Below are positions 45,596-54,250 of a stretch of DNA of 64,000 nt, piece by piece. The position numbers and the translations under genes were made by a program. Every line of letters starts with the position of its first letter. The first letter of the stretch is position 1. The notes beneath the pieces are model-generated. The model was not told the DNA's origin, did no database searches, and worked only from the letters and a program-made list of their open reading frames with translations. Origin of the DNA: Halomonas sp. (GTDB taxonomy: Bacteria; Pseudomonadota; Gammaproteobacteria; Pseudomonadales; Halomonadaceae); the NCBI RefSeq assembly GCF_017983445.1, contig NZ_JAGOBJ010000012.1:20523-84522 (forward strand), given 5' to 3'.

Positions 45596-47440
45596 TCAGG
45601 AAAGCTCACCGGATAGCTGAGAGATGGTGGCCTTTACATAGCGGCCCGGGGCGGGCTCAATAGCACTAAGTTTACCCTCGCCGGGTTTACGTGCCGACAC
45701 CATTTTTTGACTATCGGCATAGCCATTCTGTGTCATCCATGCCTGCCAATGTGGCCACCAAGAGCCTTCAATAAACGTGGCTTGCTCCAGCCACTCCTCG
45801 TGTGTTTCAGGCAGCGCGTCGTTACTCCAGTAGCCATATTTGTTCTTATGGGGCGGATTAACGATCCCCGCGATATGCCCTGAACCACCGAGTACAAAAG
45901 TAACGGGCCCTTTAGGTAAAAGCGCTCCGTAATACGTGCTGTTCCATTTAGCGATATGATCGTCTTTGGTAGAGACAAAATAGCTGGGGGTCGAGACTTT
46001 ACGCAGGTCGATTTTCACCCCGTCCAACTCAATGCCACCAGGCTGTACCAAACGGTTCTCAAGGTACATATGGCGCAAGTACCAGGCATGAGTCGCCGCA
46101 GGCAGATTGGTACCATCGGTATTCCAGTGCAGAAGATCAAAGGCGGCAGGCATCTCACCTTTCAAGTAATTATTGATATAAAACGACCAGAAAAGATCAT
46201 TTTCACGCAGCAGGTTAAAGGTATAGGCCATGGAACGGCCATCCAGGTAACCTTTGAGCTTCATGCTCTGCTCCAGCCCCTGCAGAACGCCTTCATTAAG
46301 AAAGACGCCAATGTCACCAGGGTCACGGAAATCCTGCAGCGTGGCCATATAGGTCACCGATTTTACTTTGCGCCCCTGGCGTGTGCTCGCAAGATAGGCA
46401 ACCGTCGAGGCGGTCAGCGTGCCCCCAACACAATAACTTACCAGGTTAACCGACTTCTCCCCGCAGGCCTGCTCGATTGCACCGATCGCGCTAATCGGCC
46501 CCATCTGCATATAGTCGGCCCAGGTAATATCATGCTGTTCAGAATCAGGATTGCGCCACGAAATCAAGAATACAGTATGGCCTTGATCGACCATCCACTT
46601 GACCATGGAGTTGTCCTGGCGCAGATCCAGGATGTAATACTTGTTGATCCATGGCGGTACGATCAGCAGGGGCGTTTTAAAGGTTTTCTCGGTGGAGGGA
46701 GTGTACTGAATAAGCTGGATAAGCTCGTTTTCATAAATCACCGCACCGGGGGTAACGGCAATATTTTCGCCGATATCAAACGCGTTGCGCTCAGTCATGC
46801 ACACGTTGATGCCTTCGGCGGAGTTGGCCAGGTCTTCACGTAGCCGGGCCAGACCTTCTACCAGGTTTTGTCCGCGCGTTTCCAGCGTTCGCCGCATGAC
46901 TTCCGGATTAGTGGAAACGAAATTGGTCGGTGACATGGCACTGACTAACTGGCGGGCATAGAACTCAAGATTGCGCTTTTGCGTGCTATCCATGCCTTCA
47001 AGGTGCTCAATCAACTCCTCCACCATCTGAGAAAACAGCAGGTACTGCTGCATGATGGCCGTGTAGTGAGGGTCATTGGTCCAGGCTTCATCTTTAAAGC
47101 GACGGTCGCTTTTGGAAGGCGTAATGAGCAGAGCTACCTGCTCGCCCGCGAAGGCGCGCATACTCTGCTGCCAGAGCAGCCACTGATCTTGCAGCAGGCG
47201 CGCCTGGGTTTGCCATAGCAAGGTCGGGTTGTTCATTAATGACTGCGCGCCCGCTTCGAAACTTTTGCGCATATCATCCTGTATCGAATCGGCGGCTTCG
47301 CTAGGCGCCATCCGCGCGAGCAGATCCTGCATCAGGCCCTGATACTGCCCGCCCATCTCTTTTAGCTGCTCATGCCATGCCTCAATTTCCTCTTGAGACA
47401 TGCCCTGTGGCGCCAAACTGTCTGATGTCCACCTTTGCAT
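45596..47440 (-). CDS. phaC: Class I poly(3-hydroxyalkanoate) synthase
   Basis: 614 residues; GGGGAG lies before the ATG. The lipase-like box is SYCVGGTLTAST with the catalytic Cys (about 336) in place of Ser. The C-terminal partners are Asp in SYFVSTKDDHIAKW and His in LGGSGHIAGIVNPP. The N-terminal PhaC domain (from about 100) has the typical PLLIVPPWINKYYILDL and FLISWRNPD stretches. It polymerises 3-hydroxyacyl-CoA at the granule surface. No phaA/phaB genes are nearby, so precursors come from elsewhere. Preceded by the phasin gene with a hairpin between them. Confidence 0.96.
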   Translation of the reverse strand: MQRWTSDSLAPQGMSQEEIEAWHEQLKEMGGQYQGLMQDLLARMAPSEAADSIQDDMRKSFEAGAQSLMNNPTLLWQTQARLLQDQWLLWQQSMRAFAGEQVALLITPSKSDRRFKDEAWTNDPHYTAIMQQYLLFSQMVEELIEHLEGMDSTQKRNLEFYARQLVSAMSPTNFVSTNPEVMRRTLETRGQNLVEGLARLREDLANSAEGINVCMTERNAFDIGENIAVTPGAVIYENELIQLIQYTPSTEKTFKTPLLIVPPWINKYYILDLRQDNSMVKWMVDQGHTVFLISWRNPDSEQHDITWADYMQMGPISAIGAIEQACGEKSVNLVSYCVGGTLTASTVAYLASTRQGRKVKSVTYMATLQDFRDPGDIGVFLNEGVLQGLEQSMKLKGYLDGRSMAYTFNLLRENDLFWSFYINNYLKGEMPAAFDLLHWNTDGTNLPAATHAWYLRHMYLENRLVQPGGIELDGVKIDLRKVSTPSYFVSTKDDHIAKWNSTYYGALLPKGPVTFVLGGSGHIAGIVNPPHKNKYGYWSNDALPETHEEWLEQATFIEGSWWPHWQAWMTQNGYADSQKMVSARKPGEGKLSAIEPAPGRYVKATISQLSGELS

Positions 47441-47496
47441 ACTGACTCCCCTCTACTCGCAGGCGCCTTCACGCCTAACCGCATCGACATGAAAAT

Positions 47497-47516
47497 ACGG
47501 CGCCATCAGGCGCCGT
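47497..47516 (-). terminator. Attenuator hairpin between phasin gene and phaC
   Basis: ACGGCGCC / GGCGCCGT with a four-base loop, followed on the minus strand by ATTTTC. Partial termination here would make phasin far more abundant than the synthase, as is usual for PHA granules. Confidence 0.7.
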
Positions 47517-47531
47517 GAGTCAGCCAACGTT

Positions 47532-47942
47532 TTATTTTTTACGTGAAGACTGGCTGGATGCGGTACCCGGCTTTTCACCTTGGGCCGCAGAGGTTGCCTG
47601 CTCGGTCATTTTTTGGCCGGCGTCGCTAAACAGCTTCTCCATTTCAGATTTGAACTGAAGGCTCATTTCGCTCATGGCGCGAGCGTCTTCCTGCATCTGC
47701 TGCGAAATCTCATTCATCATTTCGGCTTGCTGAGTACCGAAATCACGCAGGCTTTCCGCATCCTGAATGCTAGTGGCGCTACGAATACGCTCTGTTCCCA
47801 TCTGGCTATAGCGTTTCATCGCTTCCAGCTGGTATTGAGTCATTTTTTCCATGTTGGTGAGCATCAGCGAATTGATCTTGCGCATCGGCTCGAACATTTG
47901 GCGGGTTTGGGCGTTAAAGGCGTCCGTCATCTTGTCTTGCAT
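47532..47942 (-). CDS. phaP: Phasin family protein
   Basis: 136 residues from the ATG at 47942, preceded by AGGAG at seven bases; the longer open frame (to 48077) runs through the promoter region and is rejected. All-helical and Met/Gln-rich: FEPMRKINSLMLTNMEKMTQYQLEAM and the heptad-like MNEISQQMQEDARAMSEMSLQFKSEMEK, then a Ser/Lys-rich tail. This matches Phasin_2-type granule proteins that coat PHA and control granule size. Immediately upstream of phaC. Confidence 0.9.
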   Translation of the reverse strand: MQDKMTDAFNAQTRQMFEPMRKINSLMLTNMEKMTQYQLEAMKRYSQMGTERIRSATSIQDAESLRDFGTQQAEMMNEISQQMQEDARAMSEMSLQFKSEMEKLFSDAGQKMTEQATSAAQGEKPGTASSQSSRKK

Positions 47943-48021
47943 GGTGTCTGCTCCTATTGCGTTTCCAAGGTGAGCCCGAAGGCCCTTATGAACGTAATAT
48001 GCTGCACTGTACGTTGTATTT

Positions 48022-48082
48022 TTGTTGCACTCTTTGTTGCACTGCAAAAAAAAAGAGTAAGCGCTAGTATGGTGCATTGCAA
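48022..48082. promoter_or_regulatory. TGCA-rich repeats upstream of phasin, candidate PhaR operator
   Basis: TTGTTGCACT occurs at 48022-48031 and again at 48034-48043, a 12-bp period. The second merges into the palindrome TTGCACTGCAA (48037-48047), and GTGCATTGCAA lies at 48072-48082. PhaR repressors of PHA-forming bacteria bind TGC-rich palindromes ahead of phasin genes; the assignment here is by analogy. No phaR gene is in the window. Confidence 0.5.
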
Positions 48083-48133
48083 TAATACTTAGATGACGGC
48101 CGTGATCTTTTGGCCGCTACACACCCTGTTGCG

Positions 48134-48511
48134 TTACTCGGTTTTTCCCTTATCACGCGAGCGTGAGGACGCCGGTCCTTTTGCCTTGGCGCCTTCCCGG
48201 CTCGATGTGTCATTGTCCGCCGCCTGGTTATTGGTTGCGGTGCTGCTGGCGCTGCCTGCTTGACGCAGCATATCCAGCATCATTTGCTGGTAGGTCCCAA
48301 AATTGGCCAGCCCCTGAGAAAGCCCCTGCTGCATCATCGGCTGCTGCAAGAAAGGTCGCATCAGGCTCATGGGGTCATAGCCTTCAACACCCGACTCCAT
48401 TTGGCGCTGGATGTTTTCCAGCAGACTTTGCTGAAACGCCTCGATGTCAGGCAGCCCAAGCGCCTGGCGGAACTCGTCCGGGGTCAGATCAAACTCAACG
48501 TTAATCTTCAT
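48134..48511 (-). CDS. DUF6489-like protein next to the PHA genes
   Basis: 125 residues; AGGAG lies upstream of the ATG. The N-terminus MKINVEFDLTPDEFRQALGLP with DIEAFQQSLLENIQRQME resembles the small DUF6489 family (acidic start, TPEE..LGLPD). A Met/Gln-rich helical middle (MQQGLSQGLANFGTYQQMMLDML) recalls phasins. The tail is low-complexity Ser/Lys/Asp. A granule-associated role is plausible from position and composition but unproven. Family recognition is from memory and moderate. Confidence 0.6.
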   Translation of the reverse strand: MKINVEFDLTPDEFRQALGLPDIEAFQQSLLENIQRQMESGVEGYDPMSLMRPFLQQPMMQQGLSQGLANFGTYQQMMLDMLRQAGSASSTATNNQAADNDTSSREGAKAKGPASSRSRDKGKTE

Positions 48512-48545
48512 GGGGTTACTCCTTAACCATCTCCTTTTGAGTGTA

Positions 48546-48605
48546 GCAGCGTTAAACGAACCGTATATGGCTTTAACGCTGCGTTAACTCCACGTTAAAT
48601 CTGCG
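48546..48605. repeat. Inverted repeat and 11-bp tandem repeat after aroC
   Basis: GCAGCGTTAAA (48546-48556) pairs with TTTAACGCTGC (48572-48582) across 15 bases. From 48573 three 11-bp units follow, TTAACGCTGCG, TTAACTCCACG and TTAAATCTGCG, ending at the aroC stop codon. The hairpin may end the aroC transcript. Confidence 0.65.
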
Positions 48606-49697
48606 CTAAACCTGTTTAAGGCGCGGCGTATTAACGCTTACCTCGCCGTTCTGGCCCCGCTGGCGTAACCAATGGTCTAATAACGTGATGGCCATCATGG
48701 CTTCGGCAATGGGGGTTGCGCGAATGCCTACGCACGGGTCGTGGCGCCCTTTGGTAATCACTTCGACCGGTTGGCCATCGACATCGATGGAGCGCCCCGG
48801 CGTGGTAATGCTGGACGTCGGTTTGAGGGCAAGCCTTGCCACGATGGGCTGTCCACTGGAAATCCCGCCCAAGATGCCACCGGCATGGTTGGACAAAAAG
48901 CCTTCCGGCGTCATCTCATCGCGGTGTTCGCTGCCCCGCTGAGCCACCGAACCAAACCCTGCACCAATCTCAATGCCTTTTACCGCATTAATGCTCATCA
49001 ACCCGTGCGCCAGCTCAGCATCCAGGCGGTCGAATACCGGCTCGCCCAAACCTACCGGCACGCCTTCGGCCACTACGGTAATTTCTGCGCCCACGGAATC
49101 CTGATCGCGGCGCAGCTGATCCATATAGGCCTCAAGCTCGGCCACCTTGGCGGGGTCAGGGCAGAAAAAGGCGTTCTGCTCGACAGATTCCCACTCCTTG
49201 AAATCGATCTTGATGGGGCCAAGCTGGCTCATGTAACCGCGGATCTGTACGCCTTGGGAGGCCAGATACTTCTTGGCAATTGCGCCTGCCGCCACGCGCA
49301 TGGCGGTTTCGCGAGCGCTTGAACGGCCACCACCGCGATAGTCGCGATGGCCATATTTATGGTGATAGGTATAGTCCGCGTGCGCCGGGCGGAACTGGTC
49401 CTTGATTTTCGAGTAATCGTTGGAGCGCTGATCGGTATTCTCGATCAACAGGCCAATTGAGGTGCCGGTAGTTTTACCCTCAAACACACCGGATAAAATC
49501 CTCACCTGATCCGGCTCTTTGCGCTGCGTGGTATGGCGAGAGCTACCCGGGCGACGGCGGTCCAGGTCGCGCTGCAGATCCTCTTCACACAGCGCAAGCC
49601 CCGGCGGGCAGCCATCGACGATGGCGCCCAGCGCAATGCCGTGGCTCTCGCCAAAGGTGGTTACGGTAAACAGTTTGCCAAAGCTATTGCCAGACAT
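48606..49697 (-). CDS. aroC: Chorismate synthase
   Basis: 363 residues. All three family signatures are visible: [19 protein letters not shown] near the N-terminus, [23 protein letters not shown] in the middle, and [19 protein letters not shown] near the C-terminus. FMN-dependent; the last common step of aromatic amino-acid synthesis. It lies 13 bp after prmB, in the same order as in E. coli (prmB-aroC). Confidence 0.98.
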   Translation of the reverse strand: MSGNSFGKLFTVTTFGESHGIALGAIVDGCPPGLALCEEDLQRDLDRRRPGSSRHTTQRKEPDQVRILSGVFEGKTTGTSIGLLIENTDQRSNDYSKIKDQFRPAHADYTYHHKYGHRDYRGGGRSSARETAMRVAAGAIAKKYLASQGVQIRGYMSQLGPIKIDFKEWESVEQNAFFCPDPAKVAELEAYMDQLRRDQDSVGAEITVVAEGVPVGLGEPVFDRLDAELAHGLMSINAVKGIEIGAGFGSVAQRGSEHRDEMTPEGFLSNHAGGILGGISSGQPIVARLALKPTSSITTPGRSIDVDGQPVEVITKGRHDPCVGIRATPIAEAMMAITLLDHWLRQRGQNGEVSVNTPRLKQV

Positions 49698-49710
49698 GGG
49701 CGTTCATTCC

Positions 49711-50670
49711 TTACACAAAAGACGCCGCATGGGCGTCGAGTTCAGCAGCGCTCAAGACAAAGACGCCTTGGCCGCCACGCTCGAAGTCAAGCCACATAAA
49801 AGGTACGTCAGGAAACGCAGCTTCCACATGACGGTCAGAATTGCCCACTTCCACAATCAGCCAGCCTGAATCGCTTAAATGGCTGCGCGCTTCACGCAGA
49901 ATGCGCCGCACGATATCCAGGCCGTCTTTACCGGCGCCCAGCGCAAGCGCTGGCTCATGACGGAACTCCGCGGGCATGGTGGCCAAGTCGCGCGCATCCA
50001 CGTAGGGCGGGTTGGAAACGATCAGATCAAAACGCTGACCTTCAAGGCCATCAAACACATCGGATGCAACTGCCCGTACCCGGTCCCCCACATCGTGACG
50101 GGTAATATTTTCCCGGGCGACGGCCAGCGCATCCTGGCTGATATCGGCAAGCGTGACTTCACAGGTAGGCAGATAAAGGCCAGCGGCAATCCCGATACAG
50201 CCAGAGCCGGTGCATAGATCCAGCACGCTGGCCGGGGGTTCTTCAGGGAACCATGCACTAAAGCCGTCTTCGATCAGCTCGGCAATCGGCGAGCGTGGAA
50301 TCAACACCCGCTCATCAACATTAAAGGGATGACCGGCAAAAAAGGCCTCGCCCAGCAGATACGGCAGCGGCTGTCGGGTAGTAACCCGCTGACGCGCCAG
50401 ATTGATAATACGCTGGCGCTCAACCGGCAGAAGCCGGGCCTCCAGCACGCTGGGGTCGACGTTCCAGGGCAGGTGCAGGGCGCCTAAGCAGAGCGCTACC
50501 GCCTCATCCCAGGCGGACTGCGTGCCGTGGCCATAGTGCAACCCGGCCAGATAGAACTCGCTGGATACCCAGCGCAGATAGTCGCGTAGCGTAAACAGAT
50601 CGCTCATCAACGCCGTATCCGGCAACGAAAGGGTTGATTGAGAGGTCTCAGCTTTGAGGGGCGTAGTCAC
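49711..50670 (-). CDS. prmB: Ribosomal protein L3 N5-glutamine methyltransferase
   Basis: GTG start at 50670 is preferred: AGGAG lies five bases upstream. The ATG-started frame (50700) is ten codons longer with no such site; the length is 319 residues. SAM motif I is [20 protein letters not shown] and the catalytic motif is [11 protein letters not shown]. The N-terminal helical part ([18 protein letters not shown]) is typical of PrmB rather than PrmC. It methylates Gln150 of L3. Divergent from smrB, as in E. coli. Confidence 0.94.
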   Translation of the reverse strand: MTTPLKAETSQSTLSLPDTALMSDLFTLRDYLRWVSSEFYLAGLHYGHGTQSAWDEAVALCLGALHLPWNVDPSVLEARLLPVERQRIINLARQRVTTRQPLPYLLGEAFFAGHPFNVDERVLIPRSPIAELIEDGFSAWFPEEPPASVLDLCTGSGCIGIAAGLYLPTCEVTLADISQDALAVARENITRHDVGDRVRAVASDVFDGLEGQRFDLIVSNPPYVDARDLATMPAEFRHEPALALGAGKDGLDIVRRILREARSHLSDSGWLIVEVGNSDRHVEAAFPDVPFMWLDFERGGQGVFVLSAAELDAHAASFV

Positions 50671-50735
50671 AGCGACTCCTGATAAACGAAAATCATCCAT
50701 GCAGCCATTATGAAGCTACACTCGGTTGATAAAGA

Positions 50736-50765
50736 AAAGATTGTACCTTTAAAGATTGTACCTTT
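50736..50765. repeat. 15-bp perfect tandem repeat, two copies
   Basis: AAAGATTGTACCTTT is repeated exactly at 50736-50750 and 50751-50765, between divergent prmB and smrB. The unit is itself close to palindromic (AAAG..CTTT). Confidence 0.85.
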
Positions 50766-50864
50766 GACGCTGCCCGGTTCACAGCGGCGCTCAGCCCGCT
50801 ATACTGTCGCCTCTTTCTAGTGTTTCTGACCAGCATTTCCTACTTTTCACACGTTGAGCCTGAC

Positions 50865-51431
50865 ATGACGCGACGCCACCTGCCCAATGATGACGATATC
50901 AGTGCCTTTCGCCAGGCACTGCAAGCAGCGGGTGTGCGCCGTATTGCGGCCAACCAGGCAGACCCCGGCAAGCCCAAGCGTGATAATGACGCCCACCAGG
51001 CAAGGCGCAATGCCGCGGTTGAGAGCAACACCCTTCAAACCAGTGGGCGCACCTCGGATGGCCGGGTGGAAGCCGTACGCCCTTCCGAGTACCTGGAATT
51101 CAGCGTGCCCGATTTACCCTGGCGCACCTTTAGCCAGCTTAAGCGCGGCCAAACCGAGTGGCAGGCGGGACTCGATCTGCACGGCTACACCCTGGAAGAA
51201 GCCCGCGCGGAGCTTGAAAGCTTTCTGCGCGATGCGGCAAGCCAGGGGTTACGCTGTGTTCTGGTAGTTCATGGCAAGGCGTGGGGCAGCACCTCTGACT
51301 TCCCCGTGCTTAAAAGCCATACCAATACCTGGCTGCGTGAATGGCCGGGGGTGCTGGCATTCTGCTCCGCGATTGATATTGATGGTGGCACCGGAGCGGT
51401 CTATATATTGCTGCGTAAGCGGAGCTCCTAA
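50865..51431 (+). CDS. smrB: Smr-domain protein (SmrB-like ribosome-rescue nuclease)
   Basis: 188 residues from the ATG at 50865, chosen because the family begins close to DDISAFRQAL; the 15 codons upstream are non-conserved in character. The C-terminal Smr domain has LDLHGYTLEEARAELESFL, LVVHGKAWGS and a final GGTGAVYILLRK. E. coli SmrB cleaves mRNA between collided ribosomes and its gene is likewise divergent from prmB. The HGK variant in place of HGxG and the SPVLK-like SDFPVLKSHTNTWL also resemble SmrA, so the exact subgroup is uncertain. Confidence 0.8.
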   Translation: MTRRHLPNDDDISAFRQALQAAGVRRIAANQADPGKPKRDNDAHQARRNAAVESNTLQTSGRTSDGRVEAVRPSEYLEFSVPDLPWRTFSQLKRGQTEWQAGLDLHGYTLEEARAELESFLRDAASQGLRCVLVVHGKAWGSTSDFPVLKSHTNTWLREWPGVLAFCSAIDIDGGTGAVYILLRKRSS

Positions 51432-51442
51432 GCTCCAGCGGC

Positions 51443-52456
51443 TTAATCCGTAGCGTCCGACGCGATACTCGGCATGCGCCGCTCTAACGCTTCATCGGCC
51501 AAATGCCGACCCAAACGAATCAATTCCTTGGCGCGATGAAACTCGTGCGTGCTGCACACCGTTTTGGGTATCTCGATCAGTACATCCGGCGGGTAGCCAG
51601 CAATCTTGTACTTGGCCAACGCCGCCTGGGTGATATCGAACGATTCCAGAATCATGCCGAGCCGGCTCCACTCGCGCTTGCCACGGGTTTCGGGCGTCTC
51701 CTCTTCACTATCGTCTTCCTCCCCGTTACCCCCCAGGCCGTCCCATAAGCGCCTGGTGGCTTCGCGCACATCGCTTATCCAGCCACCCATATTGGCGTCG
51801 CGCTCGCGCTCCGAGACCGTGCGGCTATCATTATCCTCATGCTCCTTGGGCAGCAGTTCTTCCAATAACACCGGCTGCGGGCTATGGGCCGTCACGTTAA
51901 CAGCAATCACTAGATCAGCACTGTGCGCCGCGACGATCGGCATGATCGGCAAGGGATTGAGCAGCCCGCCATCGACCAGCATTTGATCGCCCATACTGAC
52001 TGGGGTAATCACGCCAGGGATAGCGATGGATGCCCGTATAGCACGCAGCAGCGGGCCATTTTGAAACCACACCTCACGCTGGCGAACCAGGTCGGTGGCC
52101 ACCGTGGTTACAGGAATCGGCAGATCTTCGATCAGCACATCGCCTACCAGCGCTTTTAGCTTGTGCATGACCTTAGCAGCGCGCATGGCGCCCATGGGGC
52201 TCCAGGTCATATCGACAAGCCTCAGCACATCGAGATAATCCAGGTTACACACCCACTCCCGATATTCGGGCAGCTTTCCCGAGGCGTAAATACCACCAAT
52301 CAGTGCACCCATTGAGCACCCGGCAATTGAGATAATCTCAAAACCGCGTGCTTCCAGCGCTTCAATCACGCCAATATGTGCGTAGCCACGTGCCCCACCG
52401 CTTCCCAATACCAGGGCGACCTTTTTGCCATTGCCCGCGCGCGTCAGTTGGTTCAT
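51443..52456 (-). CDS. rssA: Patatin-like phospholipase/esterase (RssA-like)
   Basis: 337 residues. The oxyanion hole motif is LGSGGARGYAHIGVIEAL (about 17-34). The nucleophile is Ser in AGCSMGALIGG and the catalytic Asp is in MLVDGGLLNPLP, together the Ser-Asp dyad of patatins. The Glu/Asp-rich insert (GNGEEDDSEEETPETRGK) is unusual and consistent with a salt-adapted proteome. The C-terminal part has FHRAKELIRLGRHLADEAL, seen in RssA/YchK/NTE-type bacterial proteins. Substrate unknown. Confidence 0.9.
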   Translation of the reverse strand: MNQLTRAGNGKKVALVLGSGGARGYAHIGVIEALEARGFEIISIAGCSMGALIGGIYASGKLPEYREWVCNLDYLDVLRLVDMTWSPMGAMRAAKVMHKLKALVGDVLIEDLPIPVTTVATDLVRQREVWFQNGPLLRAIRASIAIPGVITPVSMGDQMLVDGGLLNPLPIMPIVAAHSADLVIAVNVTAHSPQPVLLEELLPKEHEDNDSRTVSERERDANMGGWISDVREATRRLWDGLGGNGEEDDSEEETPETRGKREWSRLGMILESFDITQAALAKYKIAGYPPDVLIEIPKTVCSTHEFHRAKELIRLGRHLADEALERRMPSIASDATD

Positions 52457-52518
52457 TGCTTGTCCTTATCTTTCTTGTGCCTACCTACTACCTCTTTGCC
52501 TGAATAACGTACCCTGTG

Positions 52519-53421
52519 CTAGACCGCGGCCCTTTGCCAGTGGCCAGCAACTACTTCCGCCACGGCGGCAACGCCCTTGGGTTCCAGATGCAGGTGATGC
52601 CCACCTGGAAGCACGTGGCGCGTAAGATACTTAACCGTCTGGCGCGCCTGCCCCGCCCACGCACGCTCGCCTAAAATGCCCCGCTCACCTTCGATCAAAA
52701 GCACCGGCGCCTGAATGCAGGCTAACTGAGCCAGCACCTGTTCTGGCGTAAAGCGTACCAGCGAGGGTTTCAGCAATCGGCTATCGGTGCGCATTTGTAC
52801 ATAACCGTCGGCGGTAGCTTCGGTATTACGTTCAACCAGCGGCATCGCCGTTACGCTATCCAGCGTGGTGACTCCGCCAGCGACGCGAGCGGCAACTGCG
52901 CTTTCGATATCGGCATAGCGCGGCGGGCGGGAAGGCGGCCGCCGGTAGGCAATCAAGCCTTTGCGTAGCTGGTTGGCAGTTTCTTCTGCTGGCGTATTCA
53001 ACGCGCCCAGCCCGTCAATCAGTGTTAGCCGAGCAACGCGCTCCGGCATGGCGGCCGCTATCAAACAGGCGACGGCCGCACCCATTGAGTGGGCCAACAG
53101 TGACGCCTGCTCGATCCCCAGCGAGTCCATCGCATCAAGCACGTCATGGCAGTAATCCCACAGCGCATAGTCATTGCCCGCCGGGGCATGTTTTGAATGC
53201 CCATGGCCACGGAAATCGATTGCCACAATGCGGATATCCAGCACTTCAGCCAATAGCGGCGCCAGGCGGGTAAAGCTTGCCGCGTTATCCAGCCAGCCAT
53301 GTAGCGCCAACCACATTGGGGCATCCTGGCGGCCCCAGCTAAGCGCCGTCAGGCGGTCTTGAGCAAGCACTAGCGCTTGCCCAGCACGGCGATTCGTCCA
53401 CGCAGACGTTGTTTCAGACAT
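52519..53421 (-). CDS. Alpha/beta-fold hydrolase
   Basis: 300 residues. The HGW oxyanion motif is LALHGWLDNAASFTRLAP, and the nucleophile elbow is LLAHSMGAAVAC (Ser about 90s). The acid is in VLLIEGERGILGER and the catalytic His in VLPGGHHLHLEPK. Related to serine hydrolases such as MhpC/Hydrolase_4 and eukaryotic serine hydrolase-like (SERHL) proteins. The substrate is not inferable. Monocistronic. Confidence 0.88.
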   Translation of the reverse strand: MSETTSAWTNRRAGQALVLAQDRLTALSWGRQDAPMWLALHGWLDNAASFTRLAPLLAEVLDIRIVAIDFRGHGHSKHAPAGNDYALWDYCHDVLDAMDSLGIEQASLLAHSMGAAVACLIAAAMPERVARLTLIDGLGALNTPAEETANQLRKGLIAYRRPPSRPPRYADIESAVAARVAGGVTTLDSVTAMPLVERNTEATADGYVQMRTDSRLLKPSLVRFTPEQVLAQLACIQAPVLLIEGERGILGERAWAGQARQTVKYLTRHVLPGGHHLHLEPKGVAAVAEVVAGHWQRAAV

Positions 53422-53606
53422 AAGTCATTTCCTGGCGAAGCGATAGTCTTGCGAGTGAGCAAGCATGGCCTGGCCGTTTTCCGATATAGGAGAAGCGTCG
53501 CGCATTTTCGAGCAATGCATAGATGACGGTCTAAGCGACAAACGTTACCATGCCAAGCGCAATTCTTCCGCCGCTTTATATCCTTCTATCGATTAATGGT
53601 GACCCT

Positions 53607-53699
53607 ATGAAACCTCGTCGCGATACGCGCTCCCGCAACCTTGTTTTCCTGATTGCGGTGGTTAGCGCGGTGGTCGTTGGCCTGTGGCTGGCACGCTAA
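53607..53699 (+). CDS. 30-residue single-span membrane protein candidate
   Basis: ATG with GGTGA four to five bases upstream, reading MKPRRDTRSRN then a 19-residue hydrophobic helix ending GLWLAR and a stop. The positive-inside N-terminus (KPRRDTRSR) and the single span are typical of small bacterial membrane proteins, which gene callers miss because of length. It lies between the hydrolase and the SOS genes. The function is unknown, and expression is not shown by sequence alone. Confidence 0.5.
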   Translation: MKPRRDTRSRNLVFLIAVVSAVVVGLWLAR

Positions 53700-53708
53700 G
53701 CCAAATCT

Positions 53709-53738
53709 ATTAAAGCTCAGCCTATCAACGCTCAGCGC
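53709..53738. repeat. 15-bp tandem repeat, two copies, after the 30-residue ORF
   Basis: ATTAAAGCTCAGCCT and ATCAACGCTCAGCGC are adjacent, 11 of 15 identical. Confidence 0.6.
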
Positions 53739-53765
53739 TTGCAATTTATGCCTCACGAATAAATA

Positions 53766-53781
53766 CTGTATATAAATACAT
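53766..53781 (+). promoter_or_regulatory. LexA (SOS) box upstream of umuD
   Basis: CTGTATATAAATACAT matches CTG-N10-CAG except for the last base and keeps the alternating AT core (TACTGTATATAAATACA) of gammaproteobacterial SOS boxes. It lies 26 bp before the umuD ATG, where bound LexA would block transcription. Confidence 0.85.
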
Positions 53782-53806
53782 ATTAAATTCAGTGAGGATG
53801 CCGACG

Positions 53807-54250
53807 ATGCCGTTTCCGCCATCGCCTGTCGTGCCAGCCTTGCCGTTAACCTTTCAGCCGCTGCCTTACTCCTCTTTGCAAGGCCGCGCTGGCTTTAGCG
53901 GCTTTCCATCGCCAGCGCAGGATTACGAACCACGTACGCTCGACCTTAATACGCGGTTGATCAAAAATCCTACCCAGACGTTTTACCTCTCCGCAACTGG
54001 CGACAGCATGGAAGGCTGGGGGATTTTTGACGGCGATTTACTGGTCGTTGACCGCAGCATCAAGCCCCGCCTGGGGCATATTCTGGTGGCCATGTTCGAA
54101 GACGAAGTGCTGATCAAACGCTATGCGCTGTACCTAGGCACGCCCCACCTCTGCTCTGCACATCCTCACTACCCGCCGCTTCCCCTGGAAGGTACCAATT
54201 GTCAGCTATGGGGCGTGGTGCGCGCGGTTATCCATGAGTACGTCCGATGA
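53807..54250 (+). CDS. umuD: UmuD-like Pol V subunit (LexA-fold protease)
   Basis: 147 residues from ATG 53807; GAGGA at eight bases upstream decides against the in-frame GTG 53792 and ATG 53798. The catalytic dyad is Ser67 in ATGDSMEGWG and Lys104 in EVLIKRYAL, 37 residues apart exactly as in E. coli UmuD (S60/K97). The self-cleavage site should be in SGFPSPAQDY, i.e. Ser31-Gly32 instead of the usual Cys-Gly or Ala-Gly. The N-terminal arm is Pro-rich. Cleaved UmuD' activates UmuC for translesion synthesis. ATGA overlap with umuC. Confidence 0.95.
   Translation: MPFPPSPVVPALPLTFQPLPYSSLQGRAGFSGFPSPAQDYEPRTLDLNTRLIKNPTQTFYLSATGDSMEGWGIFDGDLLVVDRSIKPRLGHILVAMFEDEVLIKRYALYLGTPHLCSAHPHYPPLPLEGTNCQLWGVVRAVIHEYVR

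Noticed and set aside
45956-46843. 295-residue plus-strand ORF inside phaC
   Set aside because: Complementary-frame shadow of phaC; no family features.
47580-48092. 170-residue plus-strand ORF opposite the phasin gene
   Set aside because: Antisense shadow of a well-supported phasin gene; no ribosome-binding site and His/Leu-rich composition typical of complementary frames.
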